DNA from: an uncultured Lachnoclostridium sp.
GTDB lineage: Bacteria; Bacillota; Clostridia; Lachnospirales; Lachnospiraceae
NCBI GenBank assembly: GCA_958425285.1
Contig: CATZVV010000070.1
Location: forward strand, 1 to 8,302
Direction of reading: 5' to 3'
Length of the DNA: 8,302 nucleotides
Shown here in pieces: positions 6,040-8,302 of the stretch (its first letter is position 1; the number at the start of each line of letters is the position of its first letter). Under the pieces are notes generated by a model. The model had not been told where the DNA came from and did not search any database. It saw only the letters and a list, made by a program, of their open reading frames with translations. Position numbers and translations under genes: made by a program.

Positions 6040-7302
6040 TTAATTCCAGTGGAACCCGTTGCTTCGGAAACTTATTCTGGAATTATCATTCTCCACATCA
6101 GCTATAGATGATACATAGTATTCCAGATATTGTTCCCATGATTTATGTTCTCTGGCAAAATAGCGGGAAATACGATCAAAAATCATGGAACAGTTCTCCT
6201 GATTCGTGCCTACCAGTAAAATCAAAAACTGTGTGGGACTATACTTTGTAAAGGAATCCCCTCTGCGCAGACAATGTTTGACCGCATCGTACAGCTCATC
6301 CGTCATAGCCGCCAATTTTTCTTTGTTTTCCATTGGACGTCCTTTTCCGTCTGTCACTGTACACAGCATAAGGTACACGGATTGGCCGCTGCGCTCAATG
6401 ATCCTCCTTACCAAGCGATAGCCATCCCGAAAGCTCGGCAGGTTACAGTAAAAGGCTCCGTCTTCTTCCTCATCTTCTTTCAAACCGCCTTTGATCTCAT
6501 TGATCGCCTGCGGTTTGTGGCTCATCTTGGCACTCATTTCATTAAACTGGTTCATCATTTTTTCTGAGGGGCTGATCCCCAACTCCTCAAAAAACAGCTT
6601 GGCAGTATCCTCATAGAGCTGAATTGCTTCCTTATAACGGTTTAGAGCCATTAAACAATCCACCTGAACAGACTGCCATTCATCAAAAGGATACAGCTCA
6701 CTGGCCTTTTCACATAAATCCAGCACTGTCTCATACTCACGCTGTTTCATGAGAGAGTCACAGACCTGACTCAATGCCTGTGTGTATTTCTTTTTATACT
6801 GTACACTCTCCAGAAGTACCCAATCCTCACCGGAAAGACCCGGGAGAAATTCTCCGTGATACACCTCACATGCACTTTTCAAAAGCTGAATCTTCTTATC
6901 TTCACTGGTTTCCGTTTTACTTGAATTCACAAGATTTGAAAATACATGGACATCTACTTCAACTTCCATAGGGCTGGACCAGCGGTAAATGCCTGACTTT
7001 ATCTGTATATAATCATACTCCGGAAGACCTGCATCCACCAGCATTTTCTTGAGGCGGTGAGAAGTTACTCTTAGATTATTGGCAACATCAGCCAGTTCTT
7101 CTCTGCCATATAAACTTTCCAGCAGTTTGCCCCTGGCTATTCCGCCTTCACCACAGTGGAGCAGAATCTGAAGCAGTTTCATAGATTTGGTTGCCGTATT
7201 CCTGCGGAAGGATATGGGCTTATCTCCATACTCCATGGAGAAGCCTCCTAACATGTGCACTTTTAACACCGGTAATTTTTCTTCTATCATACTCTCTCCC
7301 AT
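6040..7302 (-). CDS. SARP-like BTAD transcriptional regulator with degenerate GGDEF-like C-terminus
   Basis: A 420-residue predicted cytosolic activator. Residues 10-110 form an OmpR-type winged helix (recognition-helix region NNLRVTSHRLKKML, 75-88). Residues 115-260 form the alpha-helical bacterial transcriptional activation domain (HGEFLPGL at 149-156, paired TPR-like helices, FFEELGISPSEKM at 237-249). After an acidic linker (271-282), residues 284-402 resemble a GGDEF fold: RRGDSFTKYSPTQFLILL at 346-363 aligns with the usual RYGGDEFxxLL, but the signature is SPTQF, so no diguanylate cyclase activity is expected. It may bind a ligand or a protein instead. ATG 7302 has GGAGG 11 nt upstream; ATG 7290 has GGGAG 5 nt upstream, so the protein may start at Met5. 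It is transcribed from the 7382-7354 promoter and followed by the 149-aa gene. The pilus operon is the likely target. Confidence 0.93.
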   Translation of the reverse strand: MGESMIEEKLPVLKVHMLGGFSMEYGDKPISFRRNTATKSMKLLQILLHCGEGGIARGKLLESLYGREELADVANNLRVTSHRLKKMLVDAGLPEYDYIQIKSGIYRWSSPMEVEVDVHVFSNLVNSSKTETSEDKKIQLLKSACEVYHGEFLPGLSGEDWVLLESVQYKKKYTQALSQVCDSLMKQREYETVLDLCEKASELYPFDEWQSVQVDCLMALNRYKEAIQLYEDTAKLFFEELGISPSEKMMNQFNEMSAKMSHKPQAINEIKGGLKEDEEEDGAFYCNLPSFRDGYRLVRRIIERSGQSVYLMLCTVTDGKGRPMENKEKLAAMTDELYDAVKHCLRRGDSFTKYSPTQFLILLVGTNQENCSMIFDRISRYFAREHKSWEQYLEYYVSSIADVENDNSRISFRSNGFHWN

Positions 7303-7353
7303 TTGTCTGCACGCCTCCGCTCGTTTTATAGCCCTATCATATCATTAATCTTA

Positions 7354-7382
7354 ATTTTATAATTTGTCCTATTTTTTGTCAA
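7354..7382 (-). promoter_or_regulatory. Vegetative promoter of the BTAD regulator operon
   Basis: The minus strand has TTGACA at 7382-7377, a spacer of exactly 17 bp and TAAAAT at 7359-7354. This is a perfect -35 and a near-consensus -10 for the housekeeping sigma factor. Transcription would start near 7347, about 45 nt before the ATG at 7302. It contrasts with the pilus promoter, which lacks a -35. Confidence 0.85.
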
Positions 7383-7429
7383 TGCTTTATACGTCGACAA
7401 AACAGCAGTTGAGTCACCCATAAAACATT
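7381..7429. repeat. Inverted repeat abutting the regulator -35 box
   Basis: The arms AATGTTTTAT (7429-7420, minus strand) and ATAAAGCATT (7390-7381) are complementary over 10 positions with one mismatch (a G-U pair in RNA), separated by 29 bp. The inner arm overlaps the -35 box by 2 bp. No T-run follows on the minus strand, so it is not a terminator. It could be an operator with half-sites on two helical turns, but it may be chance in A+T-rich DNA. Nothing else stands out in the 172-bp spacer apart from the promoter, and no terminator is evident for the prepilin gene. Confidence 0.35.
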
Positions 7430-7474
7430 ATATGTGTACCATTTATCAAACCCTATTACTATTGAAATGCTATA

Positions 7475-8296
7475 TTATTTAGGGACCTTTTCAAAATTCT
7501 TGCTCTTAAGGTATTCATCCATACTATTTGAATTAGTACTACTCATACCCGCTATATTGGTTTTATCCGGTTTATTACCGTTTTTATTCGTACTTTGATA
7601 CACTTGTCCATCGTAATATATAAGATACGCATCCCAATTAGACCAGGCATTATTACCCTCAACTGTACCGTACAGTACCATTGTACCATCTGCTAAAAAG
7701 TAAGGTTTCCAGTATAAAGTTTCATCCCCAAAAGATGTGCCGCTCTTCATGGAATCAGATACCTTCATAAATCCTCTCTCATCAGCCACCTTTTTTAGCA
7801 AATCCTTTCTGTCAAAGCTGCCGCTTCCCCACTCTTCCTTATGTTCCAGCAAATATTTATAATAACTCTCACACTGTCCTAAATATCCTTTAACGCTGTC
7901 TATACATGGACAGGAAAAAGTCACTAGCTGCTGCCCGTCCTTACTGGTGATTTCAACTTCATATTGGGTATTATATACGGGACAAACGGTAATATCTTCA
8001 GAACAATATCCTCCCTTAACCATATAATCAATAATCCCACTGTTAAGAACGCTTTTCACTTCAATTGTATCTTTACACAAAGCGATTTCCGGAACATCTG
8101 TCCCCATGATCTGAAACTGCGTCGCTAATTCATGTCTCTGATTCGCGCATTTGGCAACCTTGGATTTCTGCACATAACGTGTAATGGAAGGCACTGCCAC
8201 TGCAGCAAGTATTAATATGATCACTATCACTACAATGAGTTCCACCAGAGTAAATCCCTGACACCGGTTCTGATTTTTATTCTTCTTTTGCAGCAT
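7475..8296 (-). CDS. Cysteine-rich type IV prepilin or pseudopilin
   Basis: A 273-residue protein with a class III signal. A basic 14-residue leader ends in Gly14, followed by FTLVE (15-19, with the conserved mature Glu5) and an unbroken hydrophobic helix to about residue 36, so a prepilin peptidase would cut between G14 and F15 and methylate the new N-terminus. The globular part has seven cysteines (50, 74, 98, 105, 129, 131, 142) that could form disulfides or bind metal; the YCSEDITVCPVY...SCPC pattern recalls cysteine pairs in Firmicutes GspG/ComGC-like pilins. The C-terminus (after about 190) is Tyr/Trp-rich and ends in an Asn/Ser-rich tail. It is longer than ComGC (about 100 residues), so a competence pilin is unlikely. 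Only 6 nt upstream are visible, so the ribosome binding site cannot be checked and an earlier start is possible. It probably belongs to a type IV pilus or secretion locus outside the window. Confidence 0.88.
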   Translation of the reverse strand: MLQKKNKNQNRCQGFTLVELIVVIVIILILAAVAVPSITRYVQKSKVAKCANQRHELATQFQIMGTDVPEIALCKDTIEVKSVLNSGIIDYMVKGGYCSEDITVCPVYNTQYEVEITSKDGQQLVTFSCPCIDSVKGYLGQCESYYKYLLEHKEEWGSGSFDRKDLLKKVADERGFMKVSDSMKSGTSFGDETLYWKPYFLADGTMVLYGTVEGNNAWSNWDAYLIYYDGQVYQSTNKNGNKPDKTNIAGMSSTNSNSMDEYLKSKNFEKVPK

Positions 8297-8302
8297 TTTA
8301 TT

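Noticed and set aside
7427..7433. Second possible -10 box (TATAAT on the minus strand) downstream of the prepilin gene
   Set aside because: No -35 at 16-18 bp; the nearest TTGATA is only 11 bp away. The 7382-7354 promoter is far better.
1..8302. CRISPR arrays, tRNA or rRNA genes, insertion sequences
   Set aside because: I saw no regularly spaced repeat-spacer pattern, no tRNA cloverleaf with a TTC arm, no rRNA segment and no transposase or terminal inverted repeats on either strand.

Overview
The window looks like part of a low-GC Gram-positive (Clostridia, most likely Lachnospiraceae-type) chromosome. The clues are LPXTG-type surface proteins with SpaA/Cna-B and fibro-slime domains, strong GGAGG ribosome binding sites, A+T-rich spacers and a Firmicutes-style type IV prepilin. 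The family assignment is an inference; no rRNA or other marker gene is present. Every gene I can support reads on the minus strand, so the biological order runs from high to low coordinates.

Layout in transcription order. (1) 8296-7475: a cysteine-rich type IV prepilin or pseudopilin, probably the last gene of a neighbouring locus. (2) 7474-7303: a spacer with a near-consensus promoter (TTGACA, 17 bp, TAAAAT) and an inverted repeat touching its -35 box. (3) 7302-6040: a SARP-like BTAD transcription factor whose C-terminal third resembles a catalytically dead GGDEF domain. (4) 6003-5554: an unrecognised 149-residue cytosolic protein made of two diverged copies of one small domain, closed by a strong rho-independent terminator at 5543-5517. 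(5) 5516-5344: a regulatory region with two sets of direct repeats. One is three copies of GTAATGC placed directly upstream of a -10 box that lacks a recognisable -35. (6) 5343-5131: a 70-residue protein with a single copy of the domain seen in gene 4; it overlaps the next gene by 14 nt. (7) 5144-339: a 1601-residue pilus tip adhesin with signal peptide, MucBP-like, fibro-slime, SpaA/Cna-B and von Willebrand A domains and an LPSAG sorting signal. (8) 226-1: the 5' end of an isopeptide-type major pilin, cut by the window edge.

Proposed working: genes 5-8 form a sortase-assembled pilus operon (the sortase would lie past position 1), controlled by the BTAD regulator encoded just upstream. The regulator gene has an ordinary vegetative promoter. 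The pilus promoter has the layout of a SARP-activated one: heptamer repeats in place of a -35, ending 8-9 bp before the -10. The least explained part is the small-domain family (about 45 residues, pattern QNATWQG...F...LELxKLID). It occurs once as a duplicated protein made together with the regulator and once as a single-domain protein translationally coupled to the adhesin, which suggests a dedicated regulatory or feedback partner for this pilus.
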